A stretch of DNA of 36,040 nucleotides. It comes from Gammaproteobacteria bacterium REDSEA-S15_B12 (lineage in GTDB: Bacteria > Pseudomonadota > Gammaproteobacteria > Arenicellales > UBA868). Position 1 is the stretch's first letter. Each line of letters begins with the position of its first letter. The stretch lies in the NCBI GenBank assembly GCA_001629395.1, contig LUSG01000077.1:1-36040 (forward strand), read 5' to 3'. The notes beneath the pieces were generated by a model. It saw only the letters and a program-made list of their open reading frames with translations. It ran no database searches and was not told the DNA's origin. Positions 17,345 to 26,164 of the stretch are shown one piece after another. The position numbers were made by a program, and so were the translations under genes.

Positions 17345-18171
17345 GGATTTACCTCAGATAAGGTCTGAATCGGCGTTTCAGGGTCATTCCCCCACTCTGA
17401 CCACGAGCCGGGATAGCCGCGTACGGTCGGGTAGCCCAGGGATTTAAGCAGCATCCAGGTATGGGCCGAGCGATGGTGTGTCTGGCAGTAGGTAATCACT
17501 TCACGCGCTGGCAGAATCTGCCGAGCTTCCAGTATATCCTTAAGCATTCTTCTTGGCTTTAGTCTCAAGTGATTGTTGGTATCAATCGTATCCAGCCAGT
17601 TCATGTTAACCGCCCCTGGAATGTGGCCAGACCGGGCACTGAGCTGCTTGGCGCCAATGTACTCTTCCCGAGTTCGGGCATCGACTAGGCTAACCTGGTC
17701 ATCATTCAGGTGGGCCAGAATGTATTCCCGAGTCGCGATGACAGAAGTATCCATGGCTACTCTGGGTGCAGTATTTTCCCGCAGTGGTTGTTCTGCGGTT
17801 AATCGACGCTGTTCGTTTCTCCAGGCGGTCATTCCACCGTCGAGTACTGAACAGTTGGGGTAGCCAATCACGTGTAATGTCCATACCAGGCGGGCGGCAC
17901 GACCACTGCCTTCATCATCACAGGCAATGATCCGGCAACCGTTGCTTAATCCCAGTACTGAACTGAGTTGTTCCAGCTGTTTGCCCGGCGGAAGTCGGCC
18001 CGGGGCTGGTTTGTTGCCATCTAACAGTGTCACATAGTCCAGGTGAATGGCACCTGGGATATGGCTGAGAGCGTAATGTTCTAACTTACTGAGATCAACC
18101 ACACGCACCTCTGCGCTATCGAGATGGTCATCCAACTCTTCTGTTGTGACCAGTATCGGTGTTTCAGTCAT
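17341..18171 (-). CDS. sseA: Tandem-rhodanese sulfurtransferase (thiosulfate/3-mercaptopyruvate type)
   Basis: The protein has two rhodanese domains; enzymes of this type pass sulfane sulfur from thiosulfate or 3-mercaptopyruvate to an acceptor via a persulfide. The N-terminal domain (about 8-125) is of the inactive kind, with Asp where the catalytic Cys would be ('ACDDEGSG'). The C-terminal domain has the active loop 'YCQTHHRSAHT' with Cys229, plus 'SLVDARTREEY' and 'GHIPGAVNMNW'. At 276 residues it is full length. ATG 18171 has no clear Shine-Dalgarno. Its stop overlaps the start of the DAHP-synthase-like gene, so the two are translationally coupled. The loop resembles the thiosulfate (rhodanese) type at least as much as SseA, so the donor is uncertain. 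Confidence 0.87.
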   Translation of the reverse strand: MTETPILVTTEELDDHLDSAEVRVVDLSKLEHYALSHIPGAIHLDYVTLLDGNKPAPGRLPPGKQLEQLSSVLGLSNGCRIIACDDEGSGRAARLVWTLHVIGYPNCSVLDGGMTAWRNEQRRLTAEQPLRENTAPRVAMDTSVIATREYILAHLNDDQVSLVDARTREEYIGAKQLSARSGHIPGAVNMNWLDTIDTNNHLRLKPRRMLKDILEARQILPAREVITYCQTHHRSAHTWMLLKSLGYPTVRGYPGSWSEWGNDPETPIQTLSEVNP

Positions 18172-18239
18172 AGTCGATTTAGATCAGAGATATTTTCCGG
18201 CAACGTTCAGGTATATAACCCGTACTATTTTAGCGAAGC

Positions 18240-18260
18240 TAGTCTGATGAGGGCAGACTA
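18240..18260. repeat. Inverted repeat (7-bp stem, 7-base loop) between the PLP gene and the sulfurtransferase gene
   Basis: TAGTCTG (18240-18246) pairs with CAGACTA (18254-18260). It lies downstream of the PLP-enzyme stop on the transcribed minus strand. No T-run follows, so it is only a candidate terminator or mRNA-processing hairpin. Confidence 0.35.
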
Positions 18261-18274
18261 CAATTACGCGACAA

Positions 18275-18287
18275 ATCGACGGTCGAT
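18275..18287. repeat. Perfect 13-base inverted repeat, operator-like
   Basis: ATCGAC-G-GTCGAT is a symmetrical sequence in the 161-base gap before the sulfurtransferase operon. It could be a repressor site or a short hairpin. No matching regulator is encoded nearby. Confidence 0.3.
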
Positions 18288-18332
18288 AAAATCAGCTGCG
18301 TACTCACAAGCCCTGGACTACAAACCAGTACA

Positions 18333-19832
18333 TCAGGCGTTTCGGGACTGTGCTGTTTCCTGGTTGAATGCTTCTATCATTGCGTCCCACGTAGGGATCA
18401 ACCCCTCGAGCTGATTCCAGAATGTCTGGTGTCGTCTACGCTCAAAATCTTGTATGTTGATGCCTTGTTGTTCGACCCAGGTATAGTACCCGAGGTTGAA
18501 TATCCGATTTCGATCGCTTTCGGTGAGCTCCAGCAGATGGTCGACGCGTACATTTTTCAGGTGTGCGCCATAGAGTTCGGCTGATAAGGTCTCATCTACA
18601 CCCTCTGGCGCTTCGAGAGACAACCACTTCTGCAGTTCGGTTTGATAAAGTGCAGATCCATCTGTTGCAACCGTGATCAGCACGTCTTCGGGGCCGAGTG
18701 ACAAGTATTTTGCCAGCTTGATGGCCGCTAACACATTGGCAATGCCGGAAAATCCTAATGATGTCAGCGCGTCGAGAGTCTCAGCAGAAATACCCTTTCG
18801 CCGGTGCAGGTAGTTTCGACCCGCTGGTGTATTAAACAGGACATTTATACCGTCTGAATCGTAGTCGGAAACCCCGACCACGAAGTCGGTATTCATCACG
18901 TTATGAATGAGTGGCACGTGCTTGTCGCCTACGCCCTGGATGTTGTGTTCACCAAAGCCGTTGTACAGCAGAGTTGGACATTCCACCGGCTCCACCGCCA
19001 CGATTCGAGTGCCGTATCGGCTCTTGAGGTGGTCACCGGCACCAAGGGTGCCAGCAGAACCGGTTGCTGCTATAAAACCGGCCAGCCGGGCGTTGGGCAA
19101 GCAGGTACTTACAGACTGGAAGATTCTGTCGAGTGCATTACCTGTAACCAAACGATGTACCAGGTAGTTGGAAAATTCCGAAAACTGGTTGACGATGATG
19201 TTCTGTGGATCACGAGAGAGTTGCCCACATTTATCGTAGATCTCTTTAACGTTGCTCTCTGTACCGGGTGTACGCACGATGTCTTGGGGGTCGCTGACCC
19301 ATTTTTCCAACCAGCTGAATCTTTCCCTACTCATGCCTTCTGGCAGTACAGCAACCCCATGACAGCCGAGAATGCGGGAAATCGCGATTCCGCCCCGGCA
19401 GTAGTTACCGGTCGATGGCCAGACTGCGCGATGATGACCGGGGTCGAATGAACCGCTGACCAGTCGTGGGACCAGACAGCCGTATGCAGCCAGCACTTTG
19501 TGTGCACCGATCATCGGAAATCGGTCGCCCAGAGCGACGATAATTTGTGCATCGACACCGGTCAATGCTTTTGGCAGACGTACGAACTCGGGCGTATCAG
19601 TGAGTCCTGTGCGGGCGTGATCGTTAAACCAATGAACGCGATAGAGGTTTCGAGGATCAGGGTCATCAGCGTGCACCTGGTTCAACTTTTCGTAGATATC
19701 GTTGAGTGTTTGCGGCGCATTGGTGAGTTCGGACAAGAGCGGGAGTCGTATCCCGGCCTCCCGCAGGTGAGCCACAGCGCGGTTATAGGTCGAGCGATCC
19801 TGGATTTCTTCCGGTAGTTGAAAAGGGTTCAT
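18333..19832 (-). CDS. Fold-type II PLP-dependent enzyme (cysteine synthase/threonine dehydratase superfamily), function unknown
   Basis: The 499 residues have the beta-family PLP fold. The Schiff-base lysine is probably Lys112 in 'MIGAHKVLAAYG', the substrate loop is 'PSTGNYCRGG' (about 139-148), and the phosphate-binding Gly-rich loop is 'ATGSAGTLGAG'. A late 'TVATDGSALY' segment follows. The N-terminal (about 1-90) and C-terminal (about 410-499) extensions make it longer than cysteine synthase or D-serine dehydratase, and it matches neither well. It resembles a widespread family annotated only as a PLP-dependent 'subunit beta'. A lyase or deaminase acting on a serine- or cysteine-like amino acid is a guess. 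It lies 161 bases upstream of the sulfurtransferase operon on the same strand. Confidence 0.8.
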   Translation of the reverse strand: MNPFQLPEEIQDRSTYNRAVAHLREAGIRLPLLSELTNAPQTLNDIYEKLNQVHADDPDPRNLYRVHWFNDHARTGLTDTPEFVRLPKALTGVDAQIIVALGDRFPMIGAHKVLAAYGCLVPRLVSGSFDPGHHRAVWPSTGNYCRGGIAISRILGCHGVAVLPEGMSRERFSWLEKWVSDPQDIVRTPGTESNVKEIYDKCGQLSRDPQNIIVNQFSEFSNYLVHRLVTGNALDRIFQSVSTCLPNARLAGFIAATGSAGTLGAGDHLKSRYGTRIVAVEPVECPTLLYNGFGEHNIQGVGDKHVPLIHNVMNTDFVVGVSDYDSDGINVLFNTPAGRNYLHRRKGISAETLDALTSLGFSGIANVLAAIKLAKYLSLGPEDVLITVATDGSALYQTELQKWLSLEAPEGVDETLSAELYGAHLKNVRVDHLLELTESDRNRIFNLGYYTWVEQQGINIQDFERRRHQTFWNQLEGLIPTWDAMIEAFNQETAQSRNA

Positions 19833-20233
19833 GGCTTAAGCTGGCAGCAGTTTTCAGTTATCCAGGGTAGACCAGGAACAGGCGTTGAGGAACCGATAAA
19901 GGCGGGTCCGAAGACGCGAGCAGGTTTGCTCAGGCAATGCAGTTGTTCCCTGGGTTGGTTGAATTACGTGGTTTGTGACTATACTGACGACTGCACGAGT
20001 CTGCCAAGCGGCCAGAGTCACGCTGCCGGAGTATTAAGGCTATTGCAGTCGCTTAGCCATGATCCTGACGTGCTGAATTGCAGTGGTTTTCTGCCTGGAT
20101 CGTCGGTACCCACGAACCGGCCGATGGAGACAGTATCATCGAGGTATTGAGGATATTGCCAGGGCCACTGAATCGAAGCGGCTTCCAGGCCCGGGCGAAA
20201 GACTAACTTGACCGTTATAGACGGGTAATACTT
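19833..20233. other. 401-base intergenic region between divergent genes
   Basis: The region separates the PLP enzyme (minus) from the 2OG oxygenase (plus) and should hold both promoters. One weak candidate is TATACT (19980-19985) with TTGAAT (19959-19964) at a short 15-base spacing on the plus strand. Short ORFs on both strands match no family I recognise and are not supported. Confidence 0.5.
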
Positions 20234-21370
20234 GTGCAGACGACAGTGCCGATCGTAGATATATCCCGTTACCTCGATGGTAGCGATCCCATGGGCGTTG
20301 TCCTTGAACTGCGGCATGCCGCGACACGCGTGGGCTTTTTTCAGGTCGTTGGGCATGGTGTACCACACGAACTAATTGACAGTACCCGGCAGTTGGCTCG
20401 GCGCTTTTTCGCGCGACCGCAGGACCAAAAATCGGTGTCGGGCTGTTTGTCATTAGGGGAAGCTTCGAACTGGCGTGGATACGAATATTTCGCCTCAGAC
20501 AACAAGGAAGCGTTTGAAATCGGGCTGAAAACACAAGGTCGGGTCGATGTCGCAGGTCGACCACTGCCGCTTCATGGCGACAATTTGTGGCCGCCAGGAG
20601 ATCCGGACTTCAGGCACACCGTTACCGCATATCATACCGCGACCACAAACCTCGCCCGCCAGTTACTCGGGGCAATGGCTTGGGCGCTGGGACTGGATCC
20701 AAAGTATTTCGAGGCGAAAGTCAGGGAGCCCCTCGCTCATCTGCGACTGTGGAAATATCCCCCTCACACTGAGCTTGCACCGCACAAAGATCATGGATTT
20801 TTGACCGTCTTACTGCAAGATCAGTGTTACGGCGGCCTGCAGGTTTTGCGTCGTGTAAAGCCCAAAGCAGTACCGGGTCAGAAACAGTCAGTTGTACAGG
20901 ATAGATCTGTTCTCAATGGTGACCTGGAGTCGCGGGAGATCGCGGAAGAAATCGCGCTTGCGAGTACGCCGAGCCAAAACCAATCAGAAACCATATGGCT
21001 GGATGTTCCGGTCATTCCGCATGCGTTTGTCATCAATGTGGGGAGGCTGTTTGAGATTTTCTGTCAGGAGACCTTTCCGGCCACTATCCACAGAGTTCGA
21101 TATACACCCGACAAGACTGCTAGACCCGAAACGTCACAGCCAAGGATTTCCCTGGCCTTGTTCTTCGCTCCGGACTGGGGCGTCACTGTGATACCCCCCA
21201 GTGCGCTGCGGGCACCTGGTGTCAGTCAGGTATCTGTGCAGTCGGGACCCCACATTTTGTTCGGTTACCGCTGGCAACAGTATGTCAACAGTGGTGAGAT
21301 TCAGGATGTAAAGGCAGCTAAACGAAGAGCACTTGAAGACATTTCAGTCTTGGCCGGTCATGACCCCTGA
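20234..21370 (+). CDS. 2-oxoglutarate/Fe(II)-dependent oxygenase, isopenicillin N synthase-like family
   Basis: The protein combines a DIOX_N domain ('VPIVDISRYLDG', 'GFFQVVGHGVPHELI') with a C-terminal 2OG-Fe(II) double-stranded beta helix. The iron triad is His184 and Asp186 ('APHKDHGFLTVLLQD') plus His286 ('ATIHRV'). Arg304 in 'PRISLALFF' should bind 2-oxoglutarate. The family oxidises small molecules (hydroxylation, ring formation, N-demethylation), so the substrate cannot be told. At 378 residues it is longer than typical bacterial members (about 320-340). The excess is mostly a hydrophilic insert of about 45 residues (208-252) between the HxD strand and 'WLDVPVIPHAFVINVG'. The start is GTG; no strong Shine-Dalgarno. 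It converges with the aminotransferase, 16 bases apart. Confidence 0.88.
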   Translation: MQTTVPIVDISRYLDGSDPMGVVLELRHAATRVGFFQVVGHGVPHELIDSTRQLARRFFARPQDQKSVSGCLSLGEASNWRGYEYFASDNKEAFEIGLKTQGRVDVAGRPLPLHGDNLWPPGDPDFRHTVTAYHTATTNLARQLLGAMAWALGLDPKYFEAKVREPLAHLRLWKYPPHTELAPHKDHGFLTVLLQDQCYGGLQVLRRVKPKAVPGQKQSVVQDRSVLNGDLESREIAEEIALASTPSQNQSETIWLDVPVIPHAFVINVGRLFEIFCQETFPATIHRVRYTPDKTARPETSQPRISLALFFAPDWGVTVIPPSALRAPGVSQVSVQSGPHILFGYRWQQYVNSGEIQDVKAAKRRALEDISVLAGHDP

Positions 21371-21386
21371 ACACTTGAACTGAAAC

Positions 21387-22763
21387 TCAGATCGCGTCTT
21401 CGGAGCGCAGCATACTGATCGACTCACGAAACGCATCTACGGTTTGTTCAAGTTCTGCATCGGTATGTACCGCAGAGATCGTTCCACCGGGCCAGTCGGT
21501 GATGTCAACACCGTTAATCAGCATCGCCAGGCGCAGCTTGTGTGTCAGGCCGGCCGGGTTTTTCTTGAGCTCCTGCCAATCGATAACAGTTGGATCGAAT
21601 GTTTCGGGGTCGATGTCGCGATTGTTCGCGTTGGTAAAGATATGAAAACCTGAGAAGGTGCCGTAGGCGGCCCAGGGAACCTCTTTTTCGGCAAACAGTT
21701 GGTTGAGGCGACCGCGTAAGCGTACACCGTAAGCATTCGCCTGTTGGCAGGCATCGGTCGTTTCGATGATCGACAGAGCGGCAGTACCGGCAGCCGCTGA
21801 AACTGGATTGGCGTTGTACGTGCCCTGGTGTTGAATTTTCTCGCGGCCACTGGATGGTGCTGCATCGAAATCAAGTGCATCCAGAATCTCACGGTTGCCG
21901 ACGACCGCAGCACCAGGCAGGCCGCCTGCCAGGATTTTTGCCAATGTTGTCAGGTCTGGCCGAACATCGAAGTGTGCCTGTGCACCACCCGGGGAAACTC
22001 GAAATCCTGTAACAACCTCATCAAATATAAGCACCACGTCGTGCTGCTCTGTGGCTTCCCGCAACGCACTCAGAAATTTGCCGCCTACGGGGACCATGCC
22101 GAAACCGGCACCGGTTGGTTCGAGGATGACTGCCGCGATGTCACTGTCTTCAGACAGCACATGGCGCACGGCGTCAATATCGCCGGGCGGTAGCAGCACA
22201 ATACTCTCGGCGACACTGGTCAGAACGCCTGATGTAGGGGATCCGTCGTAGTGTGAGCTGTAGCCCGACGTCATGTGATCGTGCCAGCCGTGAAAATTAG
22301 AGAGGAATCGAATCACTTTGTTCCGACCGGTAAATGCTCTTGCAAGGCGCAGCGCCAGATGGGTGGCCTCAGTGCCCGACGCTGTGAACCGTAGACGATC
22401 GGCAGTTGGGATCAGCCGTTGAACAACACTGGCCCAGGCCAGTTCGTGTCGGTGACTGGAACCGAAATGGGTGCCCTGGTTGAGCGCTTCGTGAACCGCT
22501 GTCAGTACTTCGGGGTTTCCGTGGCCGAGTAGCAGTGCACCGTGGCCGCCGAAGTAATCAACATACTCATGGCCATCCACATCCCATTTTCGAGCGCCTT
22601 TGGCATGATCGACAAACACGCCGTAGGGCCGAAGATGTCGTGAATCGTGGGTAATTCCGCTTGGAAACTGTGCAACCGCATTGCCGGCGAGTGCAGCGGA
22701 CTCACGAGTTCGGGCACGATAAGCCTCAACGATAGGGGAACTCTCAAGTGGGGCACGTGACAT
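21387..22763 (-). CDS. Class III PLP aminotransferase, glutamate-1-semialdehyde aminomutase-like
   Basis: A fold-type I, class III aminotransferase of 458 residues. Visible are 'ASGTEATHLALRLARAFTG' (129-146), 'SNFHGWHD' (155-162), 'LILEPTGAG'-like 'VILEPTGAGFG', 'LIFDEVVTGFRV' with Asp248, and the PLP lysine Lys276 in 'TLAKILAGGLPG'. The sequence is nearest the GSA-aminomutase branch, but 'FHGWHD' and the extended C-terminus ('WPGGTISAVHTDAE') differ from HemL, so it is probably a catabolic or biosynthetic aminotransferase or aminomutase. ATG 22763 has a clear GGAGA about nine bases upstream. It diverges from the SDR gene, which may share its regulation. Confidence 0.88.
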   Translation of the reverse strand: MSRAPLESSPIVEAYRARTRESAALAGNAVAQFPSGITHDSRHLRPYGVFVDHAKGARKWDVDGHEYVDYFGGHGALLLGHGNPEVLTAVHEALNQGTHFGSSHRHELAWASVVQRLIPTADRLRFTASGTEATHLALRLARAFTGRNKVIRFLSNFHGWHDHMTSGYSSHYDGSPTSGVLTSVAESIVLLPPGDIDAVRHVLSEDSDIAAVILEPTGAGFGMVPVGGKFLSALREATEQHDVVLIFDEVVTGFRVSPGGAQAHFDVRPDLTTLAKILAGGLPGAAVVGNREILDALDFDAAPSSGREKIQHQGTYNANPVSAAAGTAALSIIETTDACQQANAYGVRLRGRLNQLFAEKEVPWAAYGTFSGFHIFTNANNRDIDPETFDPTVIDWQELKKNPAGLTHKLRLAMLINGVDITDWPGGTISAVHTDAELEQTVDAFRESISMLRSEDAI

Positions 22764-22894
22764 TAACTGATCTCCAAAATATTGACTTGGTCTGCGCCTC
22801 GACAGGAAGTTCGACTCGTCAAATGAGCCAGTGTCCTGACCGCGTACAACATGAGTGTATCAATTAAGGCTGTAGCGTGGTACTGGTTCGGATA

Positions 22895-22911
22895 GTCACA
22901 GGCCTGGTGAC
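22895..22911. promoter_or_regulatory. Operator-like imperfect palindrome in a divergent promoter region
   Basis: GTCAC (22895-22899) and GTGAC (22907-22911) flank AGGCCTG, giving a nearly symmetrical 17-base element. It lies between the divergent aminotransferase and SDR genes, where a shared regulator would bind. The assignment rests on symmetry and position only. Confidence 0.25.
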
Positions 22912-22985
22912 GAGATTGCAGCACATGCCATGGATGTTTATTCTTGCCATTCATGGGCCTGAAATCAATTCAGTGGAGGTGAACA

Positions 22986-23735
22986 ATGCGTCTTAAAGAT
23001 AAAGTCGCGATCGTGACGGGTGCGGCATGGGGAATGGGTGCAGCGACAGCAGAACTGTTTGCGGCCGAAGGTGCCTGTGTCATGGTGACCGATATCCTCG
23101 ATGCTGAGGGGACTGACGTCGTAGCCACGATCAGCGACTCGGGAGGCCAGGCACGGTTTCTAACGCTCGATGTCACAAATGATACTGGCTGGGCAAGTGT
23201 AGTCGGCGAAACAATCTCGACATTCGGCCAGATCGATGTCCTGGTTAACAACGCTGGTGTGAGCGGCAGCCATCCCGATCTACTCAATACCCAAACCTGG
23301 GACGAACAGATGGATGTGAATGCCCGAGGTGTTTTTCTGGGGATGCAGGCGGTTATCCCGCAAATGCAAAAGGCCGGCGCGGGCTCGATCGTGAATATTT
23401 CTTCTATTTCCGGGATTGTGGGCCAGAGTTTTGTGCATATGGGCTACAACGCGGCTAAAGGCGCTGTACGAATGGCGACCAAAGCGGCAGCGGTCCAGTT
23501 CGCACCAGATGGAATTCGTGTTAATTCTGTGCATCCAGGCCTCATGCCGGCAATGAGGACCTCGAAGATGACTGCAGACCCAAAGGTGCGCGAGAAAATG
23601 CTCTCAGCTGTACCGTTTGGGCGAGTAGGTCGGGTAGAAGAAGTGGCCTACGCGAATCTATTTCTCGCGAGTGATGAATCGTCCTATATCACGGGCATTG
23701 AAATGCCGGTCGACGGTGGATTTCTGGCCATGTGA
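22986..23735 (+). CDS. Short-chain dehydrogenase/reductase (classical SDR)
   Basis: A 249-residue classical SDR oxidising or reducing an alcohol/ketone with NAD(P). The Rossmann motif is 'TGAAWGMG' (11-18), followed by Asp36 after the second strand, which favours NAD over NADP. 'NNAG' is at 88-91 and the catalytic triad is Ser140, Tyr154, Lys158 ('YNAAK'). The C-terminal 'YITGIEMPVDGGFLAM' is standard. A strong Shine-Dalgarno (GGAGG) sits about seven bases before the ATG. It diverges from the aminotransferase and is followed 85 bases later by the acyl-CoA ligase, so the two may be co-transcribed. Substrate unknown. Confidence 0.92.
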   Translation: MRLKDKVAIVTGAAWGMGAATAELFAAEGACVMVTDILDAEGTDVVATISDSGGQARFLTLDVTNDTGWASVVGETISTFGQIDVLVNNAGVSGSHPDLLNTQTWDEQMDVNARGVFLGMQAVIPQMQKAGAGSIVNISSISGIVGQSFVHMGYNAAKGAVRMATKAAAVQFAPDGIRVNSVHPGLMPAMRTSKMTADPKVREKMLSAVPFGRVGRVEEVAYANLFLASDESSYITGIEMPVDGGFLAM

Positions 23736-23820
23736 CGTGAAAGACAGCGGTGTTGTACTCTCGCGCGATCATCAGTATCGCTGACAGAGCAAGCCGGTTC
23801 GGTCGTTTCGTCTCATAACA

Positions 23821-25524
23821 ATGCCTGACCCCACCGGCCGTAATGTGTTGAGTATCGAAGGGCTACAAAGCAAGCCAATGATCAAAGCATTTATCCCGTC
23901 GAATTTGCCGTTAGAAGAGCGTACCGTCGGACAGATCCTGGCCAGGCAGGCAGATCGGTTCGCTAATAAGAATTTCATTGAGACGACGTCTGGAGACCGT
24001 ATCAGTTACCGCGACATGCACCTGCGTTCTAATCAATTCGCATGGGGTACGGCAGCGTTCGGCATTGAATACCAGGAGCCGGTTCTGGTGATGTTACCGG
24101 ATACCATCGACTATGTGACCCTGTGGTGCGGTCTGGCTAAGCGCGGTGCCATCGAAGTGCCGATCAACCTCGCCTATCGCAAGAGTATCTTGGCACGACT
24201 TTGTAATGATTCGACTGCAAAAAAGATTGTTATCGACCACCAATATGTGGAGCGGCTGGAGGAAATTGCGGATGATCTTGAGCACCTGGACAGTGTAATC
24301 CTCTATGCTGAAGATCGGGATCTAGAGCCGCCCGGCAGACTTCCACCCAGGCTTGCGCAAACCTGCCGGGTAGCACGATTTGAAGATCTGCTCAGTGACA
24401 CAAACACTAATTTTGAGCCTGCGCCTCAATACAGCGATCTTGTCGGCATTATGTATACCTCGGGAACGACTGGCGCGTCTAAAGGGGTGTCTACCACACA
24501 CTCCCATTCGTTCTGCTACGCCGACGGGGCAGCTGAGATTTTTTATCTTTCTGAAGATGACCGGTTCTATACGGCTGGGTTGCCACTGTTTCATCTCGCT
24601 GGCCAGTGGGCGGTGTGTTATGCATCGATGATCTACGGTGCAACAGTGGTGCTTCGTAAAGGTTATCGCAACGACTATTTCTGGCCTGATATTGCGGAAC
24701 ACAACTGTACAGTGGTATTTCTGCTCGGTGCAATAGCAAACTTTTTGTGGCAGCAGCCTCGATTACCTCAGGACAGCGAGACCCCCTTGAGAAAGGTCGG
24801 GATGTTTCCTGTGATGACAGAGCACGAACGATTCCGTGAGCGATTTGGTGTCGAGATATCGACCGGATATGGCTCCACTGAATGCCCCTGTCCGGTTATT
24901 CATCATTTCGATGAGCCATTCCCCAATAATCAGTGTGTCGGCTTCCCGACCGGGCGATACGATGTCCAGATACTGGATGAAAACGATCAGGCGTGTGCGA
25001 CAGGTATTGTCGGTGAAATCTGTACACGGCCGCGTGCCCCGTGGGAAATTATGCTGAACTACTGGCGCCAGCCGGAGTATACGGCCCAGGTGTTCCGTAA
25101 TTTGTGGTACCACACCGGCGACGCGGGGTATCAGGATGACGAGGGGCGATTGTATTTTGTGGACAGATTGACTGATTCCATGCGGCGCCGGGGGGAAAAT
25201 ATCTCGTCAATGGAGGTGGAGGATGAAGTGAATCAGCACCCCGATGTTCTCGAATGCGCGGTTTTCCCCGTTTGGGTCGAGCACTCCGAGCAGGAAGTGA
25301 TGGTGGTGATTACACCGCAACCGGGCGTTACTATAGAACCTGAGGAACTGATCCGGTTCCTTGATCGGCGGATGGCCTACTTTATGATTCCCCGGTACAT
25401 CGAGTTTACTGATGCGATCCCAAAAACACCCACTGGGAAAACGGAAAAGTACAAGCTACGCGCTAAGGGGATTACACCTAGGACCTGGGACCGGGTGGCG
25501 GCAGGTGTAAAACTGGCACGGTAG
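23821..25524 (+). CDS. Acyl-CoA ligase (AMP-binding), crotonobetaine/carnitine-CoA ligase (CaiC)-like
   Basis: An ANL-superfamily adenylating enzyme that activates a carboxylic acid with ATP and CoA. The 567 residues contain the P-loop 'YTSGTTGASKG' (212-222), 'GLPLFHLAGQ', the A5 motif 'STGYGSTE', 'WYHTGDAGYQDDEGRLYFVDR' in part, and 'RRRGENISSMEVE'. The C-terminal catalytic lysine is in 'PKTPTGKTEKYKLR'. 'RRGENISS' and 'PKTPTGK' place it in the CaiC/DltA-like group of short or betaine-type acid ligases rather than long-chain FadD. ATG 23821 lacks a Shine-Dalgarno; ATG 23878 ('MIKAFIPSNLPLEERTVG') may be the true start. A CaiB-family CoA-transferase is encoded about 3 kb away. Confidence 0.87.
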   Translation: MPDPTGRNVLSIEGLQSKPMIKAFIPSNLPLEERTVGQILARQADRFANKNFIETTSGDRISYRDMHLRSNQFAWGTAAFGIEYQEPVLVMLPDTIDYVTLWCGLAKRGAIEVPINLAYRKSILARLCNDSTAKKIVIDHQYVERLEEIADDLEHLDSVILYAEDRDLEPPGRLPPRLAQTCRVARFEDLLSDTNTNFEPAPQYSDLVGIMYTSGTTGASKGVSTTHSHSFCYADGAAEIFYLSEDDRFYTAGLPLFHLAGQWAVCYASMIYGATVVLRKGYRNDYFWPDIAEHNCTVVFLLGAIANFLWQQPRLPQDSETPLRKVGMFPVMTEHERFRERFGVEISTGYGSTECPCPVIHHFDEPFPNNQCVGFPTGRYDVQILDENDQACATGIVGEICTRPRAPWEIMLNYWRQPEYTAQVFRNLWYHTGDAGYQDDEGRLYFVDRLTDSMRRRGENISSMEVEDEVNQHPDVLECAVFPVWVEHSEQEVMVVITPQPGVTIEPEELIRFLDRRMAYFMIPRYIEFTDAIPKTPTGKTEKYKLRAKGITPRTWDRVAAGVKLAR

Positions 25525-25735
25525 GCGCCACCGTGGCCTCGCGAGGTTATTTCAGCCCGTGTTGTGCAGCGTCGGTTCTCGTGGGTGGGCGTTCAGAATG
25601 TACTGCTCCTTGAGATAATCAACTTCATAACGCCTTGCAAAGTGTTATACCGCGTTAAGGGGATGACCAGTGGAACAAGGCTCTCAGGATAGTCATGGAT
25701 CAGCCGGATGCCTGGTAGCCTACTTGCGTCACAAT
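25525..25735. other. Intergenic region between convergent acyl-CoA ligase and TPR genes
   Basis: This 211-base gap separates the ligase stop from the end of the minus-strand TPR gene. GCCAC-C-GTGGC near the left edge is too tight to fold as a terminator. Nothing else was seen. Confidence 0.4.
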
Positions 25736-26164
25736 TCAACCAGTGCGTCGACAATAGCAAGACGATGTAATCTTTTGCCCAGTCCGGGCCAGTGCACTAT
25801 TCAGAGTTTTTTGTACTTCCTTGGATTTGTCGTGTTGGCCGGTACGTTGCAGGCATTCCAAATAACCGTGGAGGCTCCAGACATTGTTTGGATGCTGTAG
25901 TGGCCGGCCGAGTTTTTTATCGAGTCCCAGGTCGGCGCGATAGACTCGCTCGGCTTTTTTGACATGCCCCTGTTCCAGCAGCAGTGCCCCAAGTGCATGA
26001 CGCGGTGGATGCATCCAGGCCCACGGCTCCGTATAGTAGAGATTGTCATCCAGCCGGGCAGCGGTTTCCAGGTGGTTGAATGCGGTCTCGTAATTTTCTT
26101 TCCGATATTCGAGCTCACCCATCATCATTGCTTCTGCGATAGCAAGAATATCGTCTTGTTGAAG
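25736..26164 (-). pseudogene. C-terminal part of the TPR-repeat protein (out of frame with the main ORF)
   Basis: This stretch encodes 'DDILAIAEAMMMGELEYRKENYETAF' (in part) and then TPR-like helices: 'AFNHLETAARLDDNLYYTEPWAWMHPPRHALGALLLEQGHVKKAERVYRADLGLDKKL' in part, and 'HPNNVWSLHGYLECLQRTGQ'. It is the natural continuation of the ORF ending at 26125 but sits one frame away. The longest open start inside it (26128) has no ribosome site, and the sequence upstream of that start is still protein-like in this frame back to about 26160. It is best treated as the 3' end of a frameshifted gene. The coordinates mark where this frame makes sense, not a start codon. Confidence 0.75.

Noticed and set aside
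21387-22763. hemL (glutamate-1-semialdehyde aminomutase)
   Set aside because: Same branch of class III, but the 'FHGWHD' motif and C-terminal part differ from HemL and the context is catabolic.
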